A stretch of 64,000 nt of DNA, taken from an uncultured Prevotella sp. (GTDB lineage: Bacteria > Bacteroidota > Bacteroidia > Bacteroidales > Bacteroidaceae). Position 1 is the first letter of the stretch; each line of letters opens with the position of its first letter. Under the pieces are notes generated by a model. That model had not been told where the DNA came from. It saw only the letters and a list, made by a program, of their open reading frames with translations, and ran no database searches. Location: assembly GCA_944320355.1 (NCBI GenBank), contig CALUHC010000017.1:1-64000 (forward strand), written 5' to 3'. Shown here in pieces: positions 25,208 through 34,712 of the stretch. Made by a program: the position numbers and the translations under genes.

Positions 25208-26519
25208 AACTTGTTTTATTTAAAATAAATAAGAGAAACAACATAAAAAACGTATAAGAACTTCCTTGTAAACCCGTTATAAGAATACTACCCCAAAAAG
25301 AAAGAAAATAGCCATTGATTAAAACTCTTGTTCTCATATCCTTCTTTTTTATGGAAAAGATCCGCAACATATTGAAAGTATAAAAGAAAACTATCAAACC
25401 TGTCAGGCCTTGTTCTACAAGAATTTTAAAAACAATGCTCTCCAATCCATAAAGTTCAGAATCAATTGCACGATCTGTTTTCAAAACATAATACTGATAA
25501 TTATAACCAACACCACCTATTGGATTACGCAACATGATATCAACAGATTTCTGTAACTGCACAACACGCATTTCCTTACTACTACCAGCGATACCAGCTT
25601 TCTCACTATATGAACTATCCCAAAAAAATACGCCTGATTCTATATAACTAACTAAGCCTGAATTTTTCATTTCTTGCGGAATAATCATCAAAAACGCCGA
25701 AACTGAAATATAAGCTAATGGAATAGCCCAAAGCAGTTTTTTTGTCCCATACGACAATAATACGAAAATAAAAAATAAAAGCAATGCAATAAGTGCAGAC
25801 CGACTACCACACAAAACAATATTAACAATGGCAACCGTTAATAATGCAATAAATAGATATTTTCGTATGACACCCCTAAAAAACCATACAAAGCATATAA
25901 AAATATTCCAAAATTGTCCCCAAGAAAGAGGGTGATCCATTGTGCCATACGTTCGTCCCTGCAACCCTCCACGACTTTCCTCCATAAAGTACGAAAAGTC
26001 ACTTTCACCACCATACAATAGATTCATTGCGCTTACATATGGATTACTACCTATTGCATAGCTATAAATACCATATAAACCTGCCAATAGGGAAACCACA
26101 CATATAACATTGAAATACTTACTTATGTTGATCTCCTGCAGCACATTATATCCTATCCAGATATACAAAATTGTTTGGAATAAAAAGCCCTTAAAGAACG
26201 AAAAGAGTTGGTAATCATACGGAACGTATGCCGAAGAAAGAAATATCAAAACGAATGTAACCGAACTGTATATGCAAAAATATTTATTTATTTTACCGGG
26301 CACTTTTGACTTAAACGCTTGCCTATGTAATATAAACGATGCCAATAACACAAGTGTAAAAACATCATTAATGGCAATAGATATCGGCCCCAACGAAAAT
26401 CGAACAACAGAAGGTATTATTATTTTAGAGATCAATGTCAACAAGAAGCCAACCCGTATATTACGGAATAGAACAACGCTGACTATTATAATATATATGT
26501 CAAACAATAAATTTATCAT
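25155..26519 (-). CDS. wzy: Wzy-like polysaccharide polymerase
   Basis: 454 residues with about eleven hydrophobic helices and one large periplasmic loop (about residues 285-345). The segment with RTYGTMDHPLSWGQFWNIFI and the later NPIGGVGYNYQYYV are typical of O-antigen ligase/polymerase (Wzy_C) proteins. Wzy joins repeat units on the periplasmic side after flipping by Wzx, and the flippase is in the same operon. A surface-polymer ligase is the alternative. The gene is strongly AT-rich, suggesting transfer with the central locus. Confidence 0.82.
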   Translation of the reverse strand: MINLLFDIYIIIVSVVLFRNIRVGFLLTLISKIIIPSVVRFSLGPISIAINDVFTLVLLASFILHRQAFKSKVPGKINKYFCIYSSVTFVLIFLSSAYVPYDYQLFSFFKGFLFQTILYIWIGYNVLQEINISKYFNVICVVSLLAGLYGIYSYAIGSNPYVSAMNLLYGGESDFSYFMEESRGGLQGRTYGTMDHPLSWGQFWNIFICFVWFFRGVIRKYLFIALLTVAIVNIVLCGSRSALIALLLFFIFVLLSYGTKKLLWAIPLAYISVSAFLMIIPQEMKNSGLVSYIESGVFFWDSSYSEKAGIAGSSKEMRVVQLQKSVDIMLRNPIGGVGYNYQYYVLKTDRAIDSELYGLESIVFKILVEQGLTGLIVFFYTFNMLRIFSIKKKDMRTRVLINGYFLSFWGSILITGLQGSSYTFFMLFLLFILNKTSYDSQNNSLLLVKQRSYS

Positions 26520-27424
26520 AAGTTTACCTTACAAAGTAAAATGGACGAGATTAATAATAGTCTATTTTTAATGCCAGAAACAAGAAAAGTTGATCGGATA
26601 CTCAATTCCGGATACAGTTTGATACCATATAAGAAGTAACGATAAAGTATCGGTAGTTTCGTCAAGCATTTCCTTTTATCCAATTCTTTCTTATAAGTAT
26701 TTATCAGTTTCTTTCTCTTTAAAAGGTCCTCAACTAAATAGGTTGATTGTATCTGAAACATTAGTTTTTTCAATGAAGGCGTTGCTATAAATGAATCCAT
26801 ATTATATCTATTATAATGATAAGGATAAAAATCCTCAAATCTTATTATAACAGAATTTAAAAGCAAACAAATTGTCACATAATAATCTTCACCTCCATCA
26901 ACACCTTTAGGAAAATGTATATCATTCTCAATAAATAATTGATACCTAATTAGCATTTTCCATAAAACGCCCCAATCATTACTAATAACAGAACGAATAT
27001 AATCATCAGCACTATTACTTGATATTTTAGTAATAATAGATTTATCAACAAATTCCTGAACAAAATTACAACTTACAATATCTGCCTTATCAAGAACTGC
27101 CCTTTTATACATTATTTCTAACATATTTTTATCTATCCAGTCATCGCTATCAACAAACTGAACGAAAATCCCATTAACATTGTTTATCCCAAATTCACGT
27201 GTCACACTAATACCGCCATTCTCTTTATGGAACACTCTTATCCGCTTGTCTTTCTTGGCGTATTCATCGCAAATGTCACCTGATTTGTCCGTGCTCCCAT
27301 CATCTATGAGGAGCAACTCGAAATCCGTGAATGTCTGCGCAAGAATGCTGTCTATGCAACGATGAAGATACTTCTCGGCGTTATAGACAGGGACTATCAC
27401 TGATATTTTAGGAGAATACATCAT
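26516..27424 (-). CDS. glycosyltransferase family 2
   Basis: 302 residues, GT-A fold: KISVIVPVYNAEKYLHRCID, FELLLIDDGSTDKSGDICDE, FHKENGGISVTREFGINN and the DXD-type QFVDSDDWIDK. The C-terminal part is AT-rich, helical and variable, the usual acceptor-specific region. It begins directly after the pyruvyl transferase stop (first Met at 27424, a second at 27421) and overlaps the polymerase start by four bases. It adds one sugar of the repeat unit. Donor unknown. Confidence 0.9.
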   Translation of the reverse strand: MMYSPKISVIVPVYNAEKYLHRCIDSILAQTFTDFELLLIDDGSTDKSGDICDEYAKKDKRIRVFHKENGGISVTREFGINNVNGIFVQFVDSDDWIDKNMLEIMYKRAVLDKADIVSCNFVQEFVDKSIITKISSNSADDYIRSVISNDWGVLWKMLIRYQLFIENDIHFPKGVDGGEDYYVTICLLLNSVIIRFEDFYPYHYNRYNMDSFIATPSLKKLMFQIQSTYLVEDLLKRKKLINTYKKELDKRKCLTKLPILYRYFLYGIKLYPELSIRSTFLVSGIKNRLLLISSILLCKVNL

Positions 27425-28501
27425 TCATAAGTTTAAAGCTGAAACCAAATATTGATAAGAATTCTTTTGCAAATCAGAAAGATTCGCTATTGCCATCTGA
27501 TAATCAACCGCCTGAAAATCAGGAGATGATGTTTTTTCTATCATACGGTTCTCTAATCCAAGTTCTTGTAATAATGAGGCCGCACGTGTATCTCCTTTCC
27601 CTAATTTAAGGCAATAAAAAGGTCTTTTGAAAATGATAGAAAAAGCTGTCCCATGAAAAGAAGTAGTAACTACGCAACTGGCATATTTTATCCATCCCAA
27701 AAACTCTTCTGGAGAACAACATTGATAGACGTTTTTCTTATATCTCCAATTTACCCAAGCCGTTATTTCTATGACCCGTGCTCCAATTTGATCTGCGATA
27801 TGCTGTGCAATTCTTAGAGTGTTTTTATTTGGCCTTACTTGATATACCAATACATATTTGCTGTTCATCAAGGGACGCTTAACAATGGAACTCCAAATAT
27901 CCACATTGGCCAACAAGGTCGGATCTAACACCGTTTCTATTTTTTTCGATGTCAAAGGCTGAAGCAAAGCTGTCAATGTTTTCTCCCGCACACTAATGGC
28001 ATCAAAATTATCCAATGCTTTCGCATAAAAGTCCTTAGCCTCTTTACTTAAAGAAGAAGCCTCCATGCTTGCTGCATAAGCAATGTATTTTTTATCTTCT
28101 TTCGGGAACTCAAAATATCCAAAATAAGGCTTGTGAAAACCTTTTGTTATCTGAGGATTCCATACCTGATCACTTCCTATGATATATGCATCAAATGAGG
28201 ATGATATAGTTTTTTCTTTTGTCAAACATAGTCTTGCCTGTATAAACAAATCAAATGCCTTATGTCGGACAATCCATCTCGACAATGTCAAACACTCCAA
28301 TATTAATCTTTTCAAAAAGGAGTTATAAGATTTATTTCGACGAATACTCCATACTTTATAAGGAGACAATAAAAATTCCGGTCGATAATCTATCACCTCA
28401 ACTTCATGCCCCATGCCCTTTAGTGTTTCCTGCAAAGCATAGCACTGCAGCACGGCACCATAGTTGTGGGCACAATGGAACGTAAGTATTCCGATTTTCA
28501 T
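27425..28501 (-). CDS. polysaccharide pyruvyl transferase family protein
   Basis: 358 residues: GILTFHCAHNYGAVLQCYAL at the N-terminus, YIIGSDQVWNPQITKGF, YIAYAASMEASSLS, SVREKTLTALLQPL, VLDPTLL and CVVTTSFHGTAFSIIFKRPF. These are the standard motifs of the CsaB/WcaK family that adds ketal-linked pyruvate from phosphoenolpyruvate to sugars. In Bacteroidetes loci such proteins nearly always sit next to a ferredoxin/F420-beta protein, as here (four-base overlap), and the pair may share a modification step. The substrate sugar is unknown. Confidence 0.9.
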   Translation of the reverse strand: MKIGILTFHCAHNYGAVLQCYALQETLKGMGHEVEVIDYRPEFLLSPYKVWSIRRNKSYNSFLKRLILECLTLSRWIVRHKAFDLFIQARLCLTKEKTISSSFDAYIIGSDQVWNPQITKGFHKPYFGYFEFPKEDKKYIAYAASMEASSLSKEAKDFYAKALDNFDAISVREKTLTALLQPLTSKKIETVLDPTLLANVDIWSSIVKRPLMNSKYVLVYQVRPNKNTLRIAQHIADQIGARVIEITAWVNWRYKKNVYQCCSPEEFLGWIKYASCVVTTSFHGTAFSIIFKRPFYCLKLGKGDTRAASLLQELGLENRMIEKTSSPDFQAVDYQMAIANLSDLQKNSYQYLVSALNL

Positions 28502-29652
28502 AATCCCAATGCTTTTCTGATTCTTCTCTTAACACGTCCGGCTAACTTGCGAAGCTTCTTCTTCCAATTGTCCTCGCCGTATTTCTTCATCACGTACTCG
28601 AAGCCCTTTCGTTCATAGTCACGTTCAAAGTTTCGCCATTCTTTACTGAATACGGACGGATGCTGTAAATTAGGCTGCAAACAATCCTCCAACTTTGCAG
28701 GAATAACCGTCATACTGTCTTTTATCGCGTCAAGAATTTCATGCCCTTTCTCCGTATTCACCAATATCAGCGATACGCCCTTGTCATCTGCATTGATATT
28801 CGGGTCGGTCTTTTCCCAACCCCAAAAGTCGGCAATGGTGATATCACTCGGACGTTTCGTATTGGTGTAGTGGCACTTTCCGCATGAAGGACGGAACATT
28901 ATGTGCTGATAGAACAAATATGTAAAGCTCATTTTACCCCCCCCCTTAACAAATTTAAACGTTTCTTTGTGTGCCGTCCATCCAAACTTCTGCTTATCTC
29001 GGAAATTAACCCAACAGATTTTGTCACCCTGTTTCTTTTCAAGGTACGCAATGTAGTCGCGCCACAAATAAGGTCCAGGCACTCCGTGGCACACTATGTC
29101 AACCAAAATAAGACGTTCACGCAGCTTCTTTCCGATATAAGAGTTCAAGCCTGCCGTTTGGCAAGGAGTACCGGAAAAAAGTACAGTCAAACCGTCTTTT
29201 AAGTCTTTCCTTACTTGCCGGAACACAGTGTTCATGTCACTTTGCACATACTTGCTGCCCTTGAACTCATCACGTTCCTCCTTGGTTATCGCTCGCTTAT
29301 GGACAACACGGAAATGGTCTGTGTAACCTGCGCCGTAAACAACTCCGCCGTTTTCAAGCACATAGTCGGAGATTGCTATGAACGCAGCTCCGCTGCGGCT
29401 AGTTTCCACTTCCTCCATGTCCTTATGGCGTGCGGCGTATGCGTCGGGTTGAGGAAGGTTAAGGCTTGTGTCGTAATGGTCATTGAAGGCGCAGACCTTC
29501 TCACACAGACCGCAGTCAACGCACCTGTCCTCATCCACCACCGGATAGGGGAAGCCCATCGCGTCGGGCCGCATCGTGATGGCATCGTGCGCACAGATGC
29601 TGGCACAGGCCGTGCAACCGCAACAGTCGGCCTTGTCTCTTATCTCTATCAT
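28498..29652 (-). CDS. ferredoxin-fused F420-hydrogenase-beta-like protein
   Basis: 384 residues. Two 4Fe-4S motifs lie near the N-terminus (CCGCTACASICAHDA and CVDCGLCEKVC). These are followed by the FrhB N- and C-terminal domains (SRSGAAFIAIS, GAGYTDHF, FKGSKYVQSDM, VLFSGTPCQTAGLNSYI, DIVCHGVPGPYLWRDYI, PSCGKCHYTNTKRPSDITIA). It is a flavin/Fe-S oxidoreductase of unknown substrate, common in polysaccharide loci beside pyruvyl transferases. A nine-G tract at 28937-28945 (codons 236-239) encodes KGGGK, and either a shorter or a longer tract would stop translation at once. It overlaps flippase and transferase genes by four bases each. Confidence 0.88.
   Translation of the reverse strand: MIEIRDKADCCGCTACASICAHDAITMRPDAMGFPYPVVDEDRCVDCGLCEKVCAFNDHYDTSLNLPQPDAYAARHKDMEEVETSRSGAAFIAISDYVLENGGVVYGAGYTDHFRVVHKRAITKEERDEFKGSKYVQSDMNTVFRQVRKDLKDGLTVLFSGTPCQTAGLNSYIGKKLRERLILVDIVCHGVPGPYLWRDYIAYLEKKQGDKICWVNFRDKQKFGWTAHKETFKFVKGGGKMSFTYLFYQHIMFRPSCGKCHYTNTKRPSDITIADFWGWEKTDPNINADDKGVSLILVNTEKGHEILDAIKDSMTVIPAKLEDCLQPNLQHPSVFSKEWRNFERDYERKGFEYVMKKYGEDNWKKKLRKLAGRVKRRIRKALGL
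28937..28945 (-). repeat. nine-G homopolymer in the F420-beta-like gene
   Basis: Nine consecutive G on the coding strand, followed by TAAAATGAG. Eight G would read into TGA and ten G into TAA, so only this length (or a multiple-of-three change) keeps the frame open. Confidence 0.75.
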
Positions 29653-31190
29653 TTATTGTTATTTATGAACTTGCGCTTCAAGGCTTTCGTCTTTGAGACA
29701 ATGAACTGCCTTTCTTGCCTGCTGCAACCGACATAGTAAATCGTCAACGCCGTGCAAACAAAACTCAACAGGCAGAGCAGCATGAAATTAAAGAACCCCT
29801 CACTGACATTCCACGACACCATTCCTGGCACAGCTGCGCTCAACACCGACACGACAAGCACATTGAGATAAACGTTTCTCAGATATTTCCTTGCCGAGAG
29901 CCCTATCATGCCGCGAAGCATCAGCAAACGGGCTGCAAGACAACACTGCGAGATGAGTATTGCAACCACCATCACAACTTCGGGGAACAAGCCGATGCGC
30001 AGCAAGGCATAGGAGACAGGCAGATTCATCATCTGCAAGCCGCCGACCACAAGCTGATAGTTTCTTATCCGCCCGGTAGCCAACATGGCCGTTATCAAAG
30101 GGTTCGATATGGACTCGCTCATGGCGAATACAAGTGCCAGCCTTACGAACAGCACAGTATGCTCCGGCACTATCTTAAGCCAGATGGCAAGGATGTAATG
30201 CGTGTTGACCAGCACAGGCAGCGACAGGAACAGCAGCATATAGAAAGACAGCCGCGCTCCCTGAAAAACCAGCGTCATCATATAGCCGCGGTCACCAGAG
30301 GCATAAGATTTCGTTATCTGCGGATTAAGAGCGGTCATGAAGTTGGTCACGAAACCGCTCACAGCGTTATTAACCTGAAAAGCAATGCCACGGGCGGCGT
30401 TCACCGCAGGGCCACAGAAAAGGTTTATCACGACATTGCCGCCCTGGTCACGAAGCACGGCCGAGGATGCGCCTATAAAATTCCACCCCGCGAAACCGAA
30501 CATCCGTTTCAATAAGCCCTTCTCGAAAATGAAATGATAAGTACATTCCACAAAGTGCCTCTTACAATAAGCTCCGTATGCGAAACGTACAATCAAAGCC
30601 ACAACGCACATCAACATTGCATAAAACACGAGCCTGTCTATCGGTGATGCCATCACAAGGAAAGCTATTGCAAGCTTGCCTATTGCCTCAATTATGCTTA
30701 TGTAAGCAAAGGCCGACATACGCTCGTGGGCTATGATGCTGGCGTTGTAAGGAACGCTGACAAGGTTGACGGCAAACGTGAGGACGGAGAGGTGGAACAC
30801 CCAGTTGGCCGCCGACAGCCTGCCGGCGGGTATGTTCATCTTGGCGTTCAGGAACCAGACTCCGACTGCCTCGGCAAGCAGCACGACAACCGCAGCCAGC
30901 CCTAACTGTATGGTCACGGATGAGGAAAACACCTTTTTGAGGCTCTCCGCATTGCCAACGCCAAGCTCGTATGTGATGAAGCGGGTGATGGCGGCTGACA
31001 GAGAACCGGACAGCATGGAGAACATCGCCACCACTCCGCCAACCACATTGTAGATGCCGTAATCCTCCACGCCAAGGGCGTTCAGCACCACACGAGAAGC
31101 GTAGAGATTAACGCCCATCATGAACAGCATCCGGAAGTAAAGCAGCAGCGTGTTCTTGGCTATCCGCTTGTTGTTTACCGAAGAAACCAA
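29649..31190 (-). CDS. wzx: Wzx-type polysaccharide flippase
   Basis: 513 residues with 12-14 hydrophobic helices. The N-terminal RIAKNTLLLYFRMLFMMGVN, NALGVEDYGIYNVVGGVVAM and LSAAITRFITYELG are typical of the MVF/PST flippase superfamily. It would move undecaprenyl-linked repeat units to the periplasmic side for Wzy. It is the first structural gene after UpxY, from which it is separated by 364 bases holding a decayed repeat. Its end overlaps the next gene by four bases. GC content is higher than in the central glycosyltransferase block. Confidence 0.9.
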   Translation of the reverse strand: MVSSVNNKRIAKNTLLLYFRMLFMMGVNLYASRVVLNALGVEDYGIYNVVGGVVAMFSMLSGSLSAAITRFITYELGVGNAESLKKVFSSSVTIQLGLAAVVVLLAEAVGVWFLNAKMNIPAGRLSAANWVFHLSVLTFAVNLVSVPYNASIIAHERMSAFAYISIIEAIGKLAIAFLVMASPIDRLVFYAMLMCVVALIVRFAYGAYCKRHFVECTYHFIFEKGLLKRMFGFAGWNFIGASSAVLRDQGGNVVINLFCGPAVNAARGIAFQVNNAVSGFVTNFMTALNPQITKSYASGDRGYMMTLVFQGARLSFYMLLFLSLPVLVNTHYILAIWLKIVPEHTVLFVRLALVFAMSESISNPLITAMLATGRIRNYQLVVGGLQMMNLPVSYALLRIGLFPEVVMVVAILISQCCLAARLLMLRGMIGLSARKYLRNVYLNVLVVSVLSAAVPGMVSWNVSEGFFNFMLLCLLSFVCTALTIYYVGCSRQERQFIVSKTKALKRKFINNNK

Positions 31191-31554
31191 CTGACAGGTA
31201 AGAGTTAAGAATTAAAAATCAAGAAAGATAGCAGACCAAAACAAATTTATTCGCGATACCACTAACCGCACTTATCCTATTGCAAGGATAACGCTTTCAC
31301 AACAAAAACAGGCGGTGGCACTATTAATGCAGTTTCTATAAATTCTGATTTTTACAAACAATGGTATGCTCAATAAATGGTTTCGGCCGCTTTTTGCCTC
31401 TATCTGTGTCATTTTGCAAAGTCCCATCGGTCGTATAGCCCGCCATACTACCTCTTCAACTTGCAGACTGACACTCGCTAAAATGCAAGAATCGCCTCGA
31501 CATAATTTATAGAACCTGCCTTAAATTTATCCTTACAACCTATTTCTGAGGCTG
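31191..31554. other. spacer between upxY and wzx with a decayed repeat
   Basis: There is no ORF. About 31333-31520 resembles the palindromic element at 32814-33012 and 57490-57668 in order and words (AATTCTGATTTTTACAAAC, then TATAGCCCGCcATA, then CGCCTCGA and ATAATTTATAGAAC), but it is degenerate. This is the only large gap near the head of the locus, and it is where a UpxZ gene would be expected. None is present. Confidence 0.5.
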
Positions 31555-32223
31555 TCAGCGGCTGCTGTTTTTGTGTTCCGGCGGCAGCGGTTCGAGCAGG
31601 TCGCGCGCTATCTTCACCATTGCGCAGCCGAGTATGTCTATCTTTATGACAAGGTGTGTGGAACCATCGGACTCGCGATACACATTGCCTTCGAGGCCCA
31701 CGAGCTTGCCTCCGTTGACGCGCACGCGCTCGCCGAGCCGCAGCGGGCGGGCGTTGATGGTCACGGGGTCGTCGGCTCCCTCCACCATGCGGCGCAGGGC
31801 TGCCATCTGGCTGTCGGGAATCACTGCCACGGGGCGGTGGCCGTTGACGGCTGCCCCGGCTATGTTGACGAAGAAACGCTTTATGAAGGGGATGTAGGCC
31901 ACGTCGTGACGGCGCTCTGCCTCGGTGCAACGCACAAACACAAACGTTGGCAGGATGATGCGGTCGACGGCTGCGCGGCGGCCGTTGCGCCAGCGGCGCA
32001 ACTCGCGCTGCACAGGAACGTAGACCTCGCAGTTCTTGCCTTCGGAGACCCAACCGGCGAAAATCTTCATCAGCCGCTCGGCACAGGCTTTCTCGGTGTT
32101 GTTGTTCACTATGGCGATGTACCACCGGCGGGGCAACCGCTTGGGGCCGAACAGGCCTACGGCGCCGCCGACTTTTGCAGCCGCCGTACCAGTGAGTCCG
32201 CTTTGTATGGTTTCGTTGCGCAT
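31555..32223 (-). CDS. upxY: UpxY-family NusG-like transcription antiterminator
   Basis: 222 residues: a NusG N-terminal domain (RRWYIAIVNNNTEKACAERL, EVYVPVQRELRRWRNGRR, RIILPTFVFVRCTE) and a C-terminal KOW domain (LRLGERVRVNGGKLVGLEGN). UpxY proteins are encoded first in Bacteroides capsule operons and let RNA polymerase read through the long operon from its 5' leader. The gene heads an 18-kb minus-strand run and lies just downstream of the putative invertible promoter. A hairpin (32232-32250) precedes its start codon. No upxZ follows. Confidence 0.9.
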   Translation of the reverse strand: MRNETIQSGLTGTAAAKVGGAVGLFGPKRLPRRWYIAIVNNNTEKACAERLMKIFAGWVSEGKNCEVYVPVQRELRRWRNGRRAAVDRIILPTFVFVRCTEAERRHDVAYIPFIKRFFVNIAGAAVNGHRPVAVIPDSQMAALRRMVEGADDPVTINARPLRLGERVRVNGGKLVGLEGNVYRESDGSTHLVIKIDILGCAMVKIARDLLEPLPPEHKNSSR

Positions 32224-32271
32224 AAATCAAGACCGGCCTCGTGTGCCGGTTTTTGCCTTGCAATAAGCCCA

Positions 32272-32500
32272 TCTCCTTGTAAGAGACGGACGCATACCGC
32301 GTGCAAAATTACTGAAAATCCCCCGAACACGTACATTTTTAAGGATTTTATTTGGTTTTGTACAAAACAATTCGATATGAACGCAGCACGGCGTTTGCGC
32401 AATAAATGTCAACTTGTTGAGCGAAGGCGACATACGGACAATGCCTATTTGCCTGACAGTCAGAGGCAATACGCTTTGCCGTCCGTCTCTTACAAGGAGA
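32272..32500. promoter_or_regulatory. putative invertible promoter segment of the polysaccharide locus
   Basis: A perfect 21-bp inverted repeat (containing TTGTAAGAGACGGACG) occupies 32272-32292 and 32480-32500 and bounds 187 bp. Inside, a minus-strand TAATTTTG box (32304-32311) points at upxY, whose ATG is 81 bases downstream. No TAnnTTTG box points the other way, so the sequence is probably in the ON orientation. Size, position and repeat length match the invertible promoters of Bacteroides fragilis capsule loci, which are flipped by a serine recombinase. No -33 box is convincing, and no recombinase gene is in this window. Confidence 0.75.
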
Positions 32501-32644
32501 GCGACCACGTATTTATGTATATTCGACAGTCTCAGCAAAGCCGGAATCCGGTGAAACGCAAGTCCCGGATGCCTGCATTACGGATACCACTTTACACCAT
32601 ATACTATAGCCACGGACACGGAGCGGAAACGTATCAAAAATCAA

Positions 32645-32770
32645 AGCCGGCCGTTTTGTCTTGCGAGACGTGCCGTTTTGGGCTGCAATACAGGCCGTTT
32701 CATCGCCCGAAACGTGCCGTTTTAGAGGCCGAAACGGCACGTTTCGCAACCCCACTGATTATCAATCACT
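32645..32770 (-). repeat. 22-bp-periodic palindrome array D, short form
   Basis: Five units centred at 32650, 32672, 32694, 32716 and 32738, each 22 bp apart. The conserved flank (GCAACCCCACTGATTATCA) is on the right, so it is read on the minus strand. Convincing terminal palindromes of the long form are not present. It lies between the divergent polysaccharide promoter and pgk. Confidence 0.85.
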
Positions 32771-32813
32771 TACAGAGACAGCACGGCAGTAGATGCTTGT
32801 AGCAAAAAAACAA

Positions 32814-33012
32814 GAAGCTGTTTCGATTTTGTCAACTGCCGGCTTTATACATATCTTCGAAACATACTTGCCTGTTTGCAGAGAAAGTTTTCGGTCATAT
32901 TCGCCCGTTTGCTTCGTCACATAGCCCGCTATGCTCCTCAGCAAACGAACAAATATGCCTCGAAAATCCACCCCAACCCGACGGTTGATAAAATCAAAAC
33001 AGCTTCTTATAT
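32814..33012. repeat. palindromic ~190-bp element, copy 1
   Basis: Inverted ends (AAGCTGTTTCGATTTTGTC and GATAAAATCAAAACAGCTT) flank a core with CATAGCCCGCTATG and arms GCCCGTTTGCT / AGCAAACG. It is clearly homologous to 57490-57668. The arm sequences differ between copies, but each keeps internal pairing. Confidence 0.75.
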
Positions 33013-33371
33013 GTGCATTTCGGCGCCACTTCCTGTCTGCTTGGGCGTCTTTCCCTGCTTCCTTTTCGAGGGAGCCACCGCCGAGCGCACCGTCAGAGGC
33101 AAGCAGCCGCACCACAAGACCACGGCAAACGGCAGTGGGAAATTGGCAACTCCATTTTGCATTTGTGCGCAAATGCCGCAAAAAATATATAAAATGTATG
33201 GCTTCATGGCGCGAATATTAATTATAATTGGTAACTTTGCGTGCGTTAAATAAAGTTGGCAACAGGGCTCCCACACAATGGCTGGCAGCGGCCCAGGAAG
33301 CGGGAACGCCCCTGGCAGGCTTCGCCGCCACACATAAGGATAATAAGTTTTATTAAACAACATAAGAGACT
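33013..33371. other. region upstream of pgk
   Basis: No gene is supported. A TAACTTTG box at 33232-33239 probably serves pgk, leaving a leader of about 130 bases. The GC-rich first half contains no recognisable motif. Confidence 0.45.
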
Positions 33372-34622
33372 ATGAATATCGATCAGTTCAACTTTGCCGG
33401 CAAGAAGGCAATTGTCCGCGTGGACTTCAACGTGCCACTGGACGAGAATGGTAACGTAACAGACGAGACCCGCATCCGCGGTGCCCTCCCCACACTGAAG
33501 AAAGTGCTGGCCGACGGCGGCGCGCTCATAATGATGAGCCACATGGGCAAGCCGAAGGGCAAGGTGAAGAAGGAGCTGTCGCTCTCACAGATTGTGAAGA
33601 ACGTATCGGCAGCGCTGGGCGTTGACGTGAAGTTTGCCGCCGACTGCGCAAACGCCGACGCCGAGGTGGCCGCGCTGAAGCCGGGCGAGGCCCTGCTGCT
33701 GGAGAACCTCCGCTTCTATCCCGAGGAGGAAGGCAAGCCCGTGGGCATTGACAAGGAAGACCCGAAATACGACGAGGCAAAGAAGGAAATGAAGGAACGC
33801 CAGAAGGCATTCGCCAAGAAACTGGCCTCATACGCCGACTGCTACGTGATGGACGCCTTCGGCACGGCTCACCGCCGCCACGCCTCCACCGCCGTCATCG
33901 CCGACTACTTTGACGCCGACCACAAGATGCTGGGCTACCTGATGGAGAAGGAGGTCAAGGCCGTTGACAACGTGCTGAGCAACATCAAGCGCCCGTTCAC
34001 CGCCATCATGGGCGGTTCCAAGGTGTCAACCAAGATTGGAATCATAGAGAACCTGCTCGGCAAAGTGGACAACCTCATACTCTGCGGCGGAATGACATAC
34101 ACCTTCGCCAAGGCACAGGGAGGCAAGATTGGCAACTCCATCTGCGAGGACGACAAGCTCGACGTGGCCCTCGACGTGATGAAGAAGGCCAAGGAGAACG
34201 GCGTGAACCTGGTGCTCGGCACCGACTGCGTGGCCGCCGACGCTTTCTCTAACGACGCCCACACACAGGTATGCCCGGCCAACGACATCCCCGAGGGATG
34301 GGAAGGACTCGACGCCGGACCCGAGACCCGCAAGGCTTTCGCCGACGCCATCAAGGACGCAAAGACCATTCTGTGGAACGGCCCGGCCGGTGTGTTCGAG
34401 TTCGACAACTTCATCGGCGGCTCCAAGGCCATCGCTGACGCCATTGCCGAGGCCACTGCCAAGGGCGCGTTCTCGCTCATCGGCGGCGGCGACTCCGTGG
34501 CCTGCATCAACAAGTTCGGCATGGCCGACAAGGTGTCCTACATCTCCACCGGCGGCGGAGCGCTGCTCGAGGCCATCGAAGGCAAGGTTCTTCCGGGCGT
34601 GGCTGCCATAAAGGGCGAGTAA
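33372..34622 (+). CDS. pgk: phosphoglycerate kinase
   Basis: 416 residues, the usual size. The N-terminal substrate site [43 protein letters not shown] and the hinge and nucleotide motifs [25 protein letters not shown] and [10 protein letters not shown] are all present. It converts 1,3-bisphosphoglycerate and ADP to 3-phosphoglycerate and ATP in cytoplasmic glycolysis. The gene is monocistronic, with a TAACTTTG promoter box at 33232-33239 and its own terminator. Codon use is GC-rich and optimised, as expected for a highly expressed gene. Confidence 0.98.
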   Translation: MNIDQFNFAGKKAIVRVDFNVPLDENGNVTDETRIRGALPTLKKVLADGGALIMMSHMGKPKGKVKKELSLSQIVKNVSAALGVDVKFAADCANADAEVAALKPGEALLLENLRFYPEEEGKPVGIDKEDPKYDEAKKEMKERQKAFAKKLASYADCYVMDAFGTAHRRHASTAVIADYFDADHKMLGYLMEKEVKAVDNVLSNIKRPFTAIMGGSKVSTKIGIIENLLGKVDNLILCGGMTYTFAKAQGGKIGNSICEDDKLDVALDVMKKAKENGVNLVLGTDCVAADAFSNDAHTQVCPANDIPEGWEGLDAGPETRKAFADAIKDAKTILWNGPAGVFEFDNFIGGSKAIADAIAEATAKGAFSLIGGGDSVACINKFGMADKVSYISTGGGALLEAIEGKVLPGVAAIKGE

Positions 34623-34657
34623 GAAAGCAACAAACAACATCTATTCATACGCACTGA

Positions 34658-34692
34658 AGGCTGCCCGGACCACGAGCCTGGGCAGCCTTTTT
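34658..34692 (+). terminator. pgk terminator
   Basis: Stem GGCTGCCC(G)G with C(T)GGGCAGCC around a short loop, followed by five T. Confidence 0.85.
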
Positions 34693-34712
34693 GCAACCTA
34701 AAATCCAAGAAC

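Noticed and set aside
32232-32260. Hairpin followed by T-run before upxY, as a terminator
   Set aside because: The T-run is on the plus strand, opposite to upxY transcription. On the upxY transcript it is only a leader hairpin.
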